Source: an uncultured Lachnospiraceae bacterium
Lineage (GTDB): Bacteria > Bacillota > Clostridia > Lachnospirales > Lachnospiraceae
Direction: 5' to 3'
DNA: 13,413 nucleotides
Assembly: GCA_948468325.1 (NCBI GenBank)
Contig: CAOKHR010000034.1
Span: 1-13,413 of the forward strand
Shown here one piece after another: positions 5,303 through 11,961 of the stretch. Made by a program: the position numbers and the translations under genes. Each line of letters opens with the position of its first letter. Position 1 is the first letter of the stretch. The notes under the pieces were generated by a model. It had not been told where the DNA came from. It saw nothing but the letters and a program-made list of their open reading frames with translations, and made no database searches.

Positions 5303-6610
5303 ATGAAAACAGATATATTGATTATAGGAGCCGGCTGTGCGGGACTTTACTGCGCACTTCATCTTCCGAAAGATAAAAATATTTTGATAATAACTAAGGA
5401 CAAGACAGAGCACAGTGATTCCTTTCTGGCGCAGGGAGGAATCTGCATGCTGAAAGATAAATCCGATTATGAGAGCTATTTTGAGGATACAATGCGCGCC
5501 GGACACTATGAGAATAATCCGAAGTCGGTAGAAATTATGATTCGTTCTTCAAGAGATGTCATAGAAGATTTACTCCATTACGGAGTGGATTTTAACCGGG
5601 AAGCAGACGGCAGTCTTTGTTTTACCAGAGAAGGCGGGCATTCTGATAAAAGAATCCTTTTTCATGAGGATATTACGGGAGAAGAAATTACAGGCAGACT
5701 TTTAGCGCAGGTGAAAATGCAGCCGAACATTCAGATTGTGGAATACTGCACGATGTTAGACATTCTTTGCGGGGATAATATATGCTGCGGAGCGGTTTTG
5801 CGTGATAAAGAGGGAAATATATTTGGTGTAAATGCAGATTTTACAGTCCTTGCCTGCGGAGGAATCGGAGGCCTGTACCGCCATACGACAAACTACAGGC
5901 ATCTGACGGGAGACGGCATTGCAATTGCGTTAGAACACGGCATTGCACTGGAGCATATTAATTATGTGCAGATTCATCCGACAACACTTTATTCCGCTGC
6001 ACCGGAGGAGAAAAGTTTTTTGATTTCCGAATCTGTCCGCGGAGAGGGAGCTGTTTTGTATAATGTAAAAAAAGAGAGGTTCGTCAATGAACTGCTTCCA
6101 AGGGATGTTCTGACAAAAAAGATTTACGAGCAGATGGAAAAAGACGGGACGCCGTATGTCTGGCTTTCTATGGAGCATATTCCGGAAGAAGAATTGAACA
6201 GCCATTTTCCGAATATTGTAAAGCACTGCCGTGAAAAAGGATTTGATGTATTTCATGAGTGTATTCCGGTAGTTCCGGCACAGCATTATTTTATGGGCGG
6301 CATAAAAGTGGATCTGTCATCCCGCACATCTATGGAGCGCTTATTTGCCATCGGAGAAACAGCCTGCAACGGTGTGCACGGAAAAAACCGTCTGGCAAGC
6401 AATTCCCTGCTGGAAAGCCTTGTATTTGCCAAACGGGCGGCAAAGGTAATGTCAAAAAGCAGGGATGAAAAGAATGTTATGGAAGCATCCGCCGAAACAA
6501 CGGATTTTTCATGTTATAAGGATGCAGAAGCTTTGGCGGAAGAATATAAAACAAATGTATTAAACGAGATTGAGAGGTTGAATAAATTATGTACGATCCA
6601 ATTACAATGA
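5303..6610 (+). CDS. nadB: L-aspartate oxidase (NadB)
   Basis: NadB is the FAD enzyme that oxidises L-aspartate to iminoaspartate, the substrate of NadA; in anaerobes fumarate is the usual electron acceptor. The 435 residues begin with a Rossmann FAD fold (IIGAGCAGLYCALHL, 7-21). These follow: LAQGGI (42-47), HEDITGEEITGRLL (121-134), ACGGIGGLYRHTTN (184-197), TGDGIAIA, IHPTTLY (224-230), SVRGEGA, LPRDVLTKKI (265-274, Arg 267), PAQHYFMGGI (325-334) and HGKNRLASNSLLESL (359-373). These are the substrate and flavin motifs of the succinate dehydrogenase/fumarate reductase flavoprotein family, and LASNSLLE is typical of NadB. It is about 100 residues shorter than the E. coli enzyme because the C-terminal helical domain is reduced to about 55 residues, as I recall for several Clostridia. 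GGAGG precedes the ATG, and the end overlaps nadC by 22 bases. Confidence 0.96.
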   Translation: MKTDILIIGAGCAGLYCALHLPKDKNILIITKDKTEHSDSFLAQGGICMLKDKSDYESYFEDTMRAGHYENNPKSVEIMIRSSRDVIEDLLHYGVDFNREADGSLCFTREGGHSDKRILFHEDITGEEITGRLLAQVKMQPNIQIVEYCTMLDILCGDNICCGAVLRDKEGNIFGVNADFTVLACGGIGGLYRHTTNYRHLTGDGIAIALEHGIALEHINYVQIHPTTLYSAAPEEKSFLISESVRGEGAVLYNVKKERFVNELLPRDVLTKKIYEQMEKDGTPYVWLSMEHIPEEELNSHFPNIVKHCREKGFDVFHECIPVVPAQHYFMGGIKVDLSSRTSMERLFAIGETACNGVHGKNRLASNSLLESLVFAKRAAKVMSKSRDEKNVMEASAETTDFSCYKDAEALAEEYKTNVLNEIERLNKLCTIQLQ

Positions 6611-7446
6611 AACTGAACGCAGATCCATTTATTTTAAGCGCATTAAAGGAAGATATTACCAGCGAAGACGTAACGACGAATTCTGTCATGCGGAAAGCCT
6701 GTCTGGGAGAGGTGGATTTAATTTGTAAAGAAGAAGGAATTATCTGCGGCCTTGAAGTATTTGCAAGAGTATTTGAATTATTGGATGACGAAGTTGAAAT
6801 TACACTTTTTGTCAAAGACGGGGATAAGGTTATGCCCGGAGAAAAAATGGCAAAACTGCGCGGAGACATACGTTCACTGCTGTCAGGCGAGCGTACGGCT
6901 CTGAATTATCTGCAGCGGATGAGCGGCATTGCAACATATACCCATGCGATTGCAGAGCTTTTAGAAGGCACAGGCATAAAACTTTTAGACACCAGAAAGA
7001 CGACGCCGAACAACCGTGTTTTTGAAAAATATGCTGTCCGTATTGGCGGGGGACATAACCACAGATATAATCTGACCGACGGTGTTTTATTAAAAGACAA
7101 TCACATCGGTGCGGCAGGGGGCGTAAAAGAGGCCGTTTTGATGGCGAAAGAGTATGCGCCTTTTGTACGTAAAATTGAAGTGGAGGCTGAAAATCTGGAA
7201 ATGGTAAAAGAAGCCCTGGAAGCCGGAGCAGATATTATTATGCTGGATAATATGACTCCGGAAGCGATGAAAGAAGCAATTGCAATTATTGACCACAGAG
7301 CGGAAATTGAAATTTCAGGCAATGTGACGAAGGAAAATATTGCGCGTATCAGGAGCCTTGGCGTAGATTATGTTTCCTGCGGAGCCCTGACACATTCTGC
7401 ACCAATCTTAGATATTTCCTTAAAAAATCTGCATCCGATAAAATAG
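6589..7446 (+). CDS. nadC: Quinolinate phosphoribosyltransferase (NadC)
   Basis: NadC converts quinolinate and phosphoribosyl pyrophosphate into nicotinate mononucleotide with loss of carbon dioxide, the third step of the pathway. The 285 residues show an N-terminal alpha/beta sandwich, then the barrel with SGERTALNYLQRMSGIAT (99-116), LLDTRKTTPNNRVFEKYAV (132-150), GGGHNHRYNLTDGVLLKDNHI (153-173), KIEVEAENL (195-203), IIMLDNM (216-222), EISGNV (241-246) and GVDYVSCGALTHS (258-270). These include the conserved phosphate- and quinolinate-binding Arg, His and Lys residues. The common TTPGLR reads TTPNNR here. The ATG at 6589 lies inside the end of nadB with AGAGG about 11 bases upstream. An ATG at 6607 has no binding site, so translational coupling from nadB is likely. 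Confidence 0.97.
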   Translation: MYDPITMKLNADPFILSALKEDITSEDVTTNSVMRKACLGEVDLICKEEGIICGLEVFARVFELLDDEVEITLFVKDGDKVMPGEKMAKLRGDIRSLLSGERTALNYLQRMSGIATYTHAIAELLEGTGIKLLDTRKTTPNNRVFEKYAVRIGGGHNHRYNLTDGVLLKDNHIGAAGGVKEAVLMAKEYAPFVRKIEVEAENLEMVKEALEAGADIIMLDNMTPEAMKEAIAIIDHRAEIEISGNVTKENIARIRSLGVDYVSCGALTHSAPILDISLKNLHPIK

Positions 7447-7460
7447 AAAGAAGGAAGTGT

Positions 7461-8024
7461 ATGAGCGGAGAAAAAAGAAGGGAGAAGATGCTTGAACTTC
7501 TGCGCAGTGCAAAAAATCCGGTTTCCGGCGCATCGCTGGCGCAAACTTTTGCAGTCAGCAGGCAGGTCATAGTACAGGATATTGCTCTGCTGCGGGCGCA
7601 GAAGCAGGAAATTATCAGTACTTACCGGGGTTATATGATGAAAAAAGAGACGCCATGCCAGAGAATATTCAAAGTGCACCATTCGGATGAACAGATGGAG
7701 GAAGAGCTGAATTTGTACGTAGATTTCGGGGGCAGAGTAGAGGATGAATTCGTTTATCATAAGGTTTATGATGTAATCCGGGTGGAAATGGGCTTAAAAT
7801 CCCGCCGTGAAATCAAAGAGTATATAGAAAAATTAAAGAGCGGCACTTCCAAATCATTAAAGGACGTTACATCAGGCTATCACTATCATACAGTAACGGC
7901 AGAATCGGAAGATATTTTAGACCAGATTCAGGAAGAGCTGTTAAAAAGAGGTTTTTTAGCGGAGTTAAGAGATTACGAGCCAATTAATTTTTGGAAAGAA
8001 GAAGATACGCAGCGCCAAAATTAA
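7461..8024 (+). CDS. niaR: Niacin-responsive transcriptional repressor NiaR
   Basis: NiaR (YrxA/3H family) represses NAD synthesis and niacin uptake genes when nicotinic acid is present. The 187 residues comprise an N-terminal winged HTH of the HTH_11 type (about 5-58, with VSRQVIVQDIALLRA as recognition region) and a C-terminal 3H domain (about 70-172). The metal-binding residues expected of the 3H domain are visible: VHH (His 73/74), EE (81/82), and YHYHTV (His 141 and 143), a spacing like that I recall for the nickel site of Thermotoga NiaR. It is the last gene of the nad operon, 14 bases after nadC with AAGGAAG as binding site, and so probably autoregulated through the inverted repeat at 4252-4267. 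Its stop codon overlaps the stop of the convergent gene at 8021-8024. Confidence 0.95.
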   Translation: MSGEKRREKMLELLRSAKNPVSGASLAQTFAVSRQVIVQDIALLRAQKQEIISTYRGYMMKKETPCQRIFKVHHSDEQMEEELNLYVDFGGRVEDEFVYHKVYDVIRVEMGLKSRREIKEYIEKLKSGTSKSLKDVTSGYHYHTVTAESEDILDQIQEELLKRGFLAELRDYEPINFWKEEDTQRQN

Positions 8025-8362
8025 GACTTCTTTTTCTTTCCAAAATTGGAAAAAGCACGTCCCGTTTCAAGATAAAGCGGTTTTTGATCTTCCGGTATTC
8101 CGCGAAAAATATCGACAAGATGGCGTTCTTCGGCATTATAAGGCGATGAAAGAGGCTCTCTTATTGTTGTAATCCCGTAAATATAGTCTGTAGTTGTATG
8201 AAAGTAGGAAGCCAGGAGAATTACCGTCTTCGCATCCGGCTGTCTGCGGTTTTGCACGTAACCGTTTAATGTTGTCGCAGAAATATTTAAATCTTTTGCT
8301 AATTGCTTTTGTGTAATTCCGTCCTGTTCCAGCAAATTGCGCAGTCGGTTTCCAATATCCAA
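8021..8362 (-). CDS. XRE-family regulator convergent with niaR
   Basis: This encodes 113 residues. The TTG at 8362 is chosen as start because GGGAGGG (8375-8369) lies six bases upstream and because related proteins begin with MDIGNRL. ATGs at 8377 and 8368 either have no binding site or overlap it. Residues 2-60 form an XRE HTH (NRLRNLLEQDGITQKQLAKDL, then ISATTLNGYVQNRRQPDAKTV, ending TTDYIYG). The C-terminal part (EERHLVDIFRGIPEDQKPLYLE) is helical, and the tail is lysine-rich (GKKKKS). The stop codon TAA is formed by the same TTAA (8021-8024) that ends niaR, so there is no room for a terminator between the convergent genes, and read-through antisense is likely. It is divergent from the larger XRE gene at 8607. 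The target is unknown. Confidence 0.88.
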   Translation of the reverse strand: MDIGNRLRNLLEQDGITQKQLAKDLNISATTLNGYVQNRRQPDAKTVILLASYFHTTTDYIYGITTIREPLSSPYNAEERHLVDIFRGIPEDQKPLYLETGRAFSNFGKKKKS

Positions 8363-8400
8363 AGCCATCCCTCCCATTTGTGTAGAATATTGTATAAAAA

Positions 8401-8430
8401 ATTTTATTTATATGCCCTAAAAATATGCAA
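8401..8430 (-). promoter_or_regulatory. Candidate promoter of the XRE gene ending at 8021
   Basis: On the minus strand, TTGCAT (8430-8425) and TAAAAT (8406-8401) are 18 bases apart. The transcript would start near 8394, some 30 bases before the TTG start. The region is AT-rich, so alternative -10 boxes (TACAAT just downstream) are possible. Confidence 0.4.
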
Positions 8431-8486
8431 AATGCAGATAAAAAACATTTAAGCCCCGAATAGTACGCGAATTGCATACTGTATAT

Positions 8487-8516
8487 TTGCTACTGGTTAA
8501 AATAATTGAATAATAT
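8487..8516 (+). promoter_or_regulatory. Weak candidate promoter of the XRE gene at 8607
   Basis: TTGCTA (8487-8492) and TAATAT (8511-8516) are 18 bases apart, four of six consensus matches each. It would place the transcription start near 8523, just upstream of the two palindromes at 8530-8549 and 8568-8581. Confidence 0.3.
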
Positions 8517-8529
8517 TTAAAAAAGATTC

Positions 8530-8549
8530 AATTGCCCGGTTGAGCAATT
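8530..8549. promoter_or_regulatory. Inverted repeat upstream of the large XRE gene
   Basis: AATTGC (8530-8535) and GCAATT (8544-8549) form perfect arms around eight bases. It lies 19 bases before the 14-bp palindrome and may be part of an operator array for one of the two divergent XRE regulators. Confidence 0.3.
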
Positions 8550-8567
8550 CCTGATATGCTGTAAGCA

Positions 8568-8581
8568 GCAAAGGCCTTTGC
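8568..8581. promoter_or_regulatory. 14-bp perfect palindrome before the large XRE gene
   Basis: GCAAAGGCCTTTGC reads identically on both strands. It ends 12 bases before the GGAGG of the gene at 8607. As DNA it is a good dimer-binding site for autoregulation. As RNA it has no loop and so is unlikely to be a hairpin of functional importance. Confidence 0.45.
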
Positions 8582-8606
8582 AGATAAAAATTTGGAGGTT
8601 GCTTAA

Positions 8607-9650
8607 ATGAATATTGGTGAAACAATACGAAGATACCGCAAAGAAAAAAATATGACGCAGGAACAAATGGCAGAACGCTTAGGAGTAACGGCACCGGCAG
8701 TAAATAAATGGGAAAAAGGAAACTCACTTCCGGATATTATGCTGTTATCTCCGATTGCCCGTCTGCTTGGCATATCTTTAGATGTTCTTCTGTCGTATCA
8801 GGAGGAGCTTTCGGATTATGAAGCAGATAAGATAATAGAAGAGCTGAATGAAATCGCCAGGCAGAAAGGTACGGAACATGCATACAAATGGTTCAAAGGA
8901 AAATTAGAACTGTATCCCAACAGCACTGCTTTATGTGTGAAAGGGACGCTTGTTTTTGATGTGGCTCGGATTATTGAAAAATCGCCGGATACCGAAAAAT
9001 ATGATGTGTTCGTTATCGCAAATTATGAAAGAGGCCTTCTGGCAGAAGAGCAGGAGATTCGGGAGATTGCCGCAGATTCGTTATTTTCTTTCTATATAAG
9101 AAAAGAAGATTATAAAAAAGCAGAAGAGTGTTTATCTTATTTTCCGCAGGGACATCCGGATTTAAAAAGAAAGCGTGCAACCCTGTATCATGAAACAGAC
9201 CGCAGAGACGAGGCATATAAGCTGCTGGAAGAAATGCTGTTTGAAACATCCTCAAAAACAAATTATCTCTTTTACTTTTTGTATCGCATGGCGATGGAAG
9301 AAAAAGATATAAAGCGGGCAAAATATTTTGTCGATAAGCAGAAAATGCAAGCCGAATTATTTGAAATGGGCAAATATCACAAATTTTCTGCGGAACTGGA
9401 ACTGGCCGTATATGAAAAAGATATTGAAAAAACAATTGACCTGATGGAGAATTTGCTGGAAAGTGCAGATACAATATATGATTTTTCGGAAAGTCCGCTG
9501 TATTGCCATATGAAGTTTGCCATGCCAAGGCCGGAATTTGTGAAAAATGTGAAGACAGATTTACTTGAACAATTTTGTAATGAAGAAAATTTTTCCTACA
9601 TGAAAGAAAATGAAAGATGGAAGTGCCTGAAAAATCAGAAAATTCATTGA
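8607..9650 (+). CDS. XRE-family regulator with helical-repeat C-terminal region
   Basis: This encodes 347 residues. GGAGGTT lies about seven bases ahead of the ATG. The N-terminal 60 residues are a textbook XRE HTH (IRRYRKEKNMTQEQMAERL, GVTAPAVNKWEKGNSLPDI, LLGISLDVLLSY). The remaining 280 residues are alpha-helical, with repeated helix pairs containing Tyr, Ala and Leu at regular spacing (ALCVKGTLVFDVARI, DYKKAEECLSYFPQGHP, RDEAYKLLEEML, DIKRAKYFVDKQKM), suggesting TPR-like repeats that could bind a peptide or partner protein. Regulators of this build are very common in Lachnospiraceae and mostly uncharacterised. It is divergent from the XRE gene at 8021-8362. The intervening DNA holds two palindromes. 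The end overlaps the -35 box of the hpf promoter. Confidence 0.88.
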   Translation: MNIGETIRRYRKEKNMTQEQMAERLGVTAPAVNKWEKGNSLPDIMLLSPIARLLGISLDVLLSYQEELSDYEADKIIEELNEIARQKGTEHAYKWFKGKLELYPNSTALCVKGTLVFDVARIIEKSPDTEKYDVFVIANYERGLLAEEQEIREIAADSLFSFYIRKEDYKKAEECLSYFPQGHPDLKRKRATLYHETDRRDEAYKLLEEMLFETSSKTNYLFYFLYRMAMEEKDIKRAKYFVDKQKMQAELFEMGKYHKFSAELELAVYEKDIEKTIDLMENLLESADTIYDFSESPLYCHMKFAMPRPEFVKNVKTDLLEQFCNEENFSYMKENERWKCLKNQKIH

Positions 9651-9674
9651 AATTATATGCAAATATGGTATAAT
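9647..9674 (+). promoter_or_regulatory. Extended -10 sigma-A promoter of hpf
   Basis: TTGAAA (9647-9652) and TATAAT (9669-9674) are 16 bases apart, with a TG at 9666-9667 giving an extended -10. The -35 overlaps the stop codon of the preceding gene. Transcription near 9681 would place the CACAGA/TCTGTG hairpin (9684-9700) at the very 5' end of the mRNA, where it may protect the message. Confidence 0.75.
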
Positions 9675-9724
9675 TGCCCTATACACAGATAACGTCTGTG
9701 AACGAAGGAAAGGGGCGAAATATT

Positions 9725-10252
9725 ATGCGCATAACAATTACTGGAAAAAATATTGAATTAACTGACGGACTAAAAGTCGCTGTAGAGGACAAATTGGGGA
9801 AACTGGAGAAATACTTTAATCCAGATACAGATATATTTGTTACATTAAGCGTTGAAAAAGAGCGGCAGAAAATAGAGGTCACGATACCTGTGAAAGGAAA
9901 CATTATCCGTTCCGAGCAGGTAAGCAATGATATGTATGTATCCATTGATTTGGTTGAGGAAGTCATTGAGCGGCAGTTAAAGAAATATAAGAAGAAAATC
10001 ATCAGCAAACAACAGAACGCTGCAAGCTTCAAAAAAGAATTTATTGAAAAAGAGTCTGACGCAGATGATGAAATCCACATTATCCGAACCAAGAAATTTG
10101 ATATGAAGCCCATGTATCCGGAAGACGCGTGTGTACAGATGGAATTGTTAGGGCATAATTTCTTTGTATTCTGCAATGCCGAAACAGAAAATGTCAATGT
10201 TGTATACAAGAGAAAAGGCAATACTTACGGTCTGATTGAACCAGAGTTTTAG
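9725..10252 (+). CDS. hpf: Long-form ribosome hibernation promoting factor
   Basis: HPF of the long type binds the decoding site of the 30S subunit and dimerises ribosomes into inactive 100S particles in slow growth. The start is the ATG at 9725 (MRITITGKNIELTDGL), with AAGGGG ten bases upstream; the open frame extends back to 9674 but that part overlaps the promoter. The 175 residues show the S30AE fold at about 1-97 (VEDKLGKLEKYF, YVSIDLVEEVIERQLKKYKKK), a charged linker (98-118) and the C-terminal dimerisation domain at about 119-175 (IIRTKKFDMKPMYPEDACVQM, VVYKRKGNTYGLIEPEF). Length and both domains match the long HPF of Firmicutes. It is monocistronic, and no clear T-run terminator is seen, only a CGTTTG/CAAACG stem at 10256-10289. 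Confidence 0.96.
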   Translation: MRITITGKNIELTDGLKVAVEDKLGKLEKYFNPDTDIFVTLSVEKERQKIEVTIPVKGNIIRSEQVSNDMYVSIDLVEEVIERQLKKYKKKIISKQQNAASFKKEFIEKESDADDEIHIIRTKKFDMKPMYPEDACVQMELLGHNFFVFCNAETENVNVVYKRKGNTYGLIEPEF

Positions 10253-10377
10253 ATCCGTTTGAATAATGTTTTCTGTCACAGGACAAACGCATGAGTGAAT
10301 AAATTGTGAACAGATACCGCCTTTACAGGAAATTAAAAGCAATAGAATTAATCGAAGATAAAAGACAGGAAAAAAGG

Positions 10378-10752
10378 TCAGGCATAAACTGCATGGTATC
10401 CCCCATAGGATAGACACTGTGCAATCATCAGCGCATCCGTCTTGACACGCTTTTCCTGCGATGTCAGCATGGTGGTCGGTGCCAGAATCACACATTTCAC
10501 ATCCGCCGTTGTCAGCTGATTGTATAAAGAATATCCCAAGCATCCGGCCTTGTAGCCGCACTGTATATCGTACTCTGCATCCAGACCAGGTTTTATTTTC
10601 AAGTTTTCAATAAACATCAGGATATTCTTATAATCCGGCGTGACCTGGATGTTGGCAAAAATCCTGTCGTCTTCGCCAATGACCGGCTCCATTGCGCATA
10701 ATGTGTAGTTGGCGCTATGGACATCCATTCCAATTCGTAGTATTCTTTTCAT
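10378..10752 (-). pseudogene. IS110-family transposase relic, N-terminal part only
   Basis: The frame gives 124 residues against roughly 400 for an intact IS110-family transposase. The N-terminal DEDD (RuvC-like) part is clear: IGMDVHSANYTLCAME (Asp 10), GYKAGCLGYSLYNQL (66-80), VILAPTTM and KRVKTDALMIAQCL (101-114). Two catalytic positions are spoiled. The glutamate normally in GYEAG is Lys 68, and the KTDxRDA motif has lost about three residues including the last Asp. The C-terminal transposase domain with its catalytic serine is missing entirely; the frame stops after YHAVYA. AAAAGGAGG eight bases upstream of the ATG is intact, and the 5' flank to about 10850 resembles the usual IS110 leader, so the 5' end is preserved and the 3' part deleted. 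It cannot transpose. It sits between hpf and spoIIID. Confidence 0.85.
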
Positions 10753-10883
10753 GTAAGCGGCCTCCTTTTGTATGTGGCAATCCCCGCTGTTCGTGTTATT
10801 TGCTCAACATGAATTATACGGGTAAATCCACGGGATTACAAATGTGAGGTCATTACATATTGTCTCAAGTACTTGTGTAACAC

Positions 10884-10922
10884 AAAAGCACCGCCAGGAA
10901 GCATATACATTCCTGTCGGTGC
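10884..10922 (-). terminator. Terminator of spoIIID
   Basis: GCACCG-c-CAGGAA (10888-10900) pairs with TTCCTG-t-CGGTGC (10910-10922), twelve pairs with one mismatch and a nine-base loop. On the minus strand it is followed by TTTTGTG (10887-10881). It lies 32 bases after the spoIIID stop. Confidence 0.75.
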
Positions 10923-10954
10923 CGCACCTTTATTGTTTTGACATATATAATTAT

Positions 10955-11209
10955 CTATATATGATGATGCAGATATTTTTCTTTTGTCGCAAGACCTCCC
11001 CGTATATGACGTTCTGATTTGTTGATGTCCAGTACTTTTCTGGCACTTTTTGCGAGGGACGGATTTATTTCCGGAAGACGTTCTGTAACATCTTTATGCA
11101 CCGTACTTTTGCTGATCCCAAACTGTTTCGCTGTCTGACGCACGGTTGCATTGTTATCAATAATATATTTTGCTATCTCAATAGCTCTTTCCTCAATATA
11201 ACTTTTCAA
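10955..11209 (-). CDS. spoIIID: Sporulation transcriptional regulator SpoIIID
   Basis: SpoIIID is the small DNA-binding protein that adjusts the sigma-E regulon in the mother cell and prepares for sigma-K. The 84 residues match the family from end to end: YIEERAIEIAKYIIDNNATV (4-23), helix-turn-helix RQTAKQFGISKSTVHKDVTERL (24-45), INPSLAKSARKVLDINKSERH (48-68) and IRGGLATKEKYLHHH (69-83). The start is a TTG at 11209, with AGGGG (11220-11216) six bases upstream. No ATG is available, and the family normally begins at exactly this residue. A sigma-E promoter lies just upstream, and a strong terminator follows. An IS110 relic lies on one side and DDE transposase debris on the other, so any original neighbours have been separated. 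Its presence implies the organism can or could form endospores. Confidence 0.97.
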   Translation of the reverse strand: MKSYIEERAIEIAKYIIDNNATVRQTAKQFGISKSTVHKDVTERLPEINPSLAKSARKVLDINKSERHIRGGLATKEKYLHHHI

Positions 11210-11237
11210 AAGAATCCCCTGCGATACTTGTTTTTAC

Positions 11238-11267
11238 ATTGTATGCAGGGAATATTTTTATTATGTC
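11238..11267 (-). promoter_or_regulatory. Sigma-E promoter of spoIIID
   Basis: On the minus strand, GACATAAT (11267-11260) and CATACAAT (11245-11238) are 14 bases apart. The -10 fits the sigma-E consensus and the -35 is close to it. RNA would begin near 11231, about 22 bases before the TTG start. spoIIID is sigma-E dependent in Bacillus subtilis and Clostridioides difficile. Confidence 0.7.
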
Positions 11268-11911
11268 ATTATTTTACGCCCTCATGATGTCAGCATCTTT
11301 TCCGGTTGTATCAATCTTTAACCCGTTCAAAAACATACTTATTTTCCAAAGACAGTAAGCGCTTAATTTGGGGGTGTCCCTGAAAATGTATTCCGGATCT
11401 TAAGCCTGGGAAACACTGATTAGTTAACTTTAATCTCATATTCATACGGTTTCTTCTTGCAATTTATCCTTTTTTGAGAACATATCCTCAAAATGGGCGC
11501 AATTATACTGTGCACCCTATAAAGTCTTTTGTTCTGCCAGTCCTGCTGCACATTAATAGATTCGCACTGGCTAATAACATATGGAATCGATGCATGTTTT
11601 TTGCGATTCCACGATATACAGCTTTTGAATATCCCATTTGTTTTTTTACAATGAGAAATGGGGCATTCCCGCCTTTCTTTTCTGATTATTGGGGAAATAA
11701 CAGCCATCAGCAGATGCATAGAAAACAAGAAAAGCAGAATCCATAAAAGTTATAAACAATTGGGAGTTCCGCTTTTGAACGCTGTTGATAAAATTTATTT
11801 CAATTTTGGCATTTTATACAATAAAATGATTGATAAAAACCGCTATCATCTGGCTTCCGTGTGAAAAGTAACAAATATTCAGCGTATGTCCTAAAAGACA
11901 GAAGGAAAGTA
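11268..11911. other. 644-base stretch with transposase debris and no intact gene
   Basis: The stretch contains a stop-bounded 41-residue minus-strand frame of unknown origin (11274-11399, ending TTGKDADIMRA). It also holds the C-terminal tail of a DDE transposase (11503-11685) and several perfect inverted repeats: TTTTGAG/CTCAAAA (11472-11493), TGGAATCG/CGATTCCA (11582-11611) and GAATATCCCATTT with AAATGGGGCATTC (11627-11668). From about 11700 to 11911 it is AT-rich without recognisable features. The longer open frame at 11420-11728 on the minus strand is a shadow of the transposase frame. Confidence 0.5.
11503..11685 (-). pseudogene. C-terminal remnant of a DDE transposase (IS5/IS1182-like)
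   Basis: A stop-bounded minus-strand frame of 60 residues contains FLIVKKQMGYSKAVYRGIAKN followed by MHRFHMLLASANLLMCSRTGR. This is the characteristic end of DDE transposases in which the last catalytic helix is followed by a YRGxxKN motif and an ALxNLxM-type helix. Only this tail survives; the catalytic DDE core, the N-terminus and any start codon are missing. It ends at TAA 11503-11505. It is unrelated to the IS110 relic on the other side of spoIIID, so at least two different elements have landed here. Family assignment is from motif memory and could be narrowed by a search. Confidence 0.6.
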
Positions 11912-11941
11912 TTGACAAGCGTTAACAAGAATTTTTATAAT
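11912..11941 (+). promoter_or_regulatory. Consensus sigma-A promoter of the chemotaxis gene
   Basis: TTGACA (11912-11917) and TATAAT (11936-11941) are both perfect hexamers, 18 bases apart. RNA would start near 11948, only about 14 bases before the ATG. A direct repeat ACAAG (11915-11919 and 11926-11930) lies inside. Motility genes in Clostridia often use sigma-D, so a housekeeping promoter here is slightly unusual. Confidence 0.75.
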
Positions 11942-11961
11942 AAAGGCGAGAAGGTATCGAC

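Noticed and set aside
8034..8056. TTTCCAA-AA-TTGGAAA repeat as a niaR terminator
   Set aside because: The loop is two bases, no T-run follows on the plus strand, and it lies within the convergent XRE coding end.
9674..9724. Longer N-terminus for hpf
   Set aside because: It would start inside the -10 box of the hpf promoter; MRITITG at 9725 is the usual family start.
11472..11668. Cluster of hairpins as a retron or group II intron RNA
   Set aside because: No reverse transcriptase gene is present and the stems lie within transposase debris, so they are more simply chance or element-end repeats.
11420..11728. 102-residue minus-strand frame upstream of spoIIID
   Set aside because: The transposase signature YRGIAKN is in a neighbouring frame over the same bases; this frame has no binding site and no recognisable domain.
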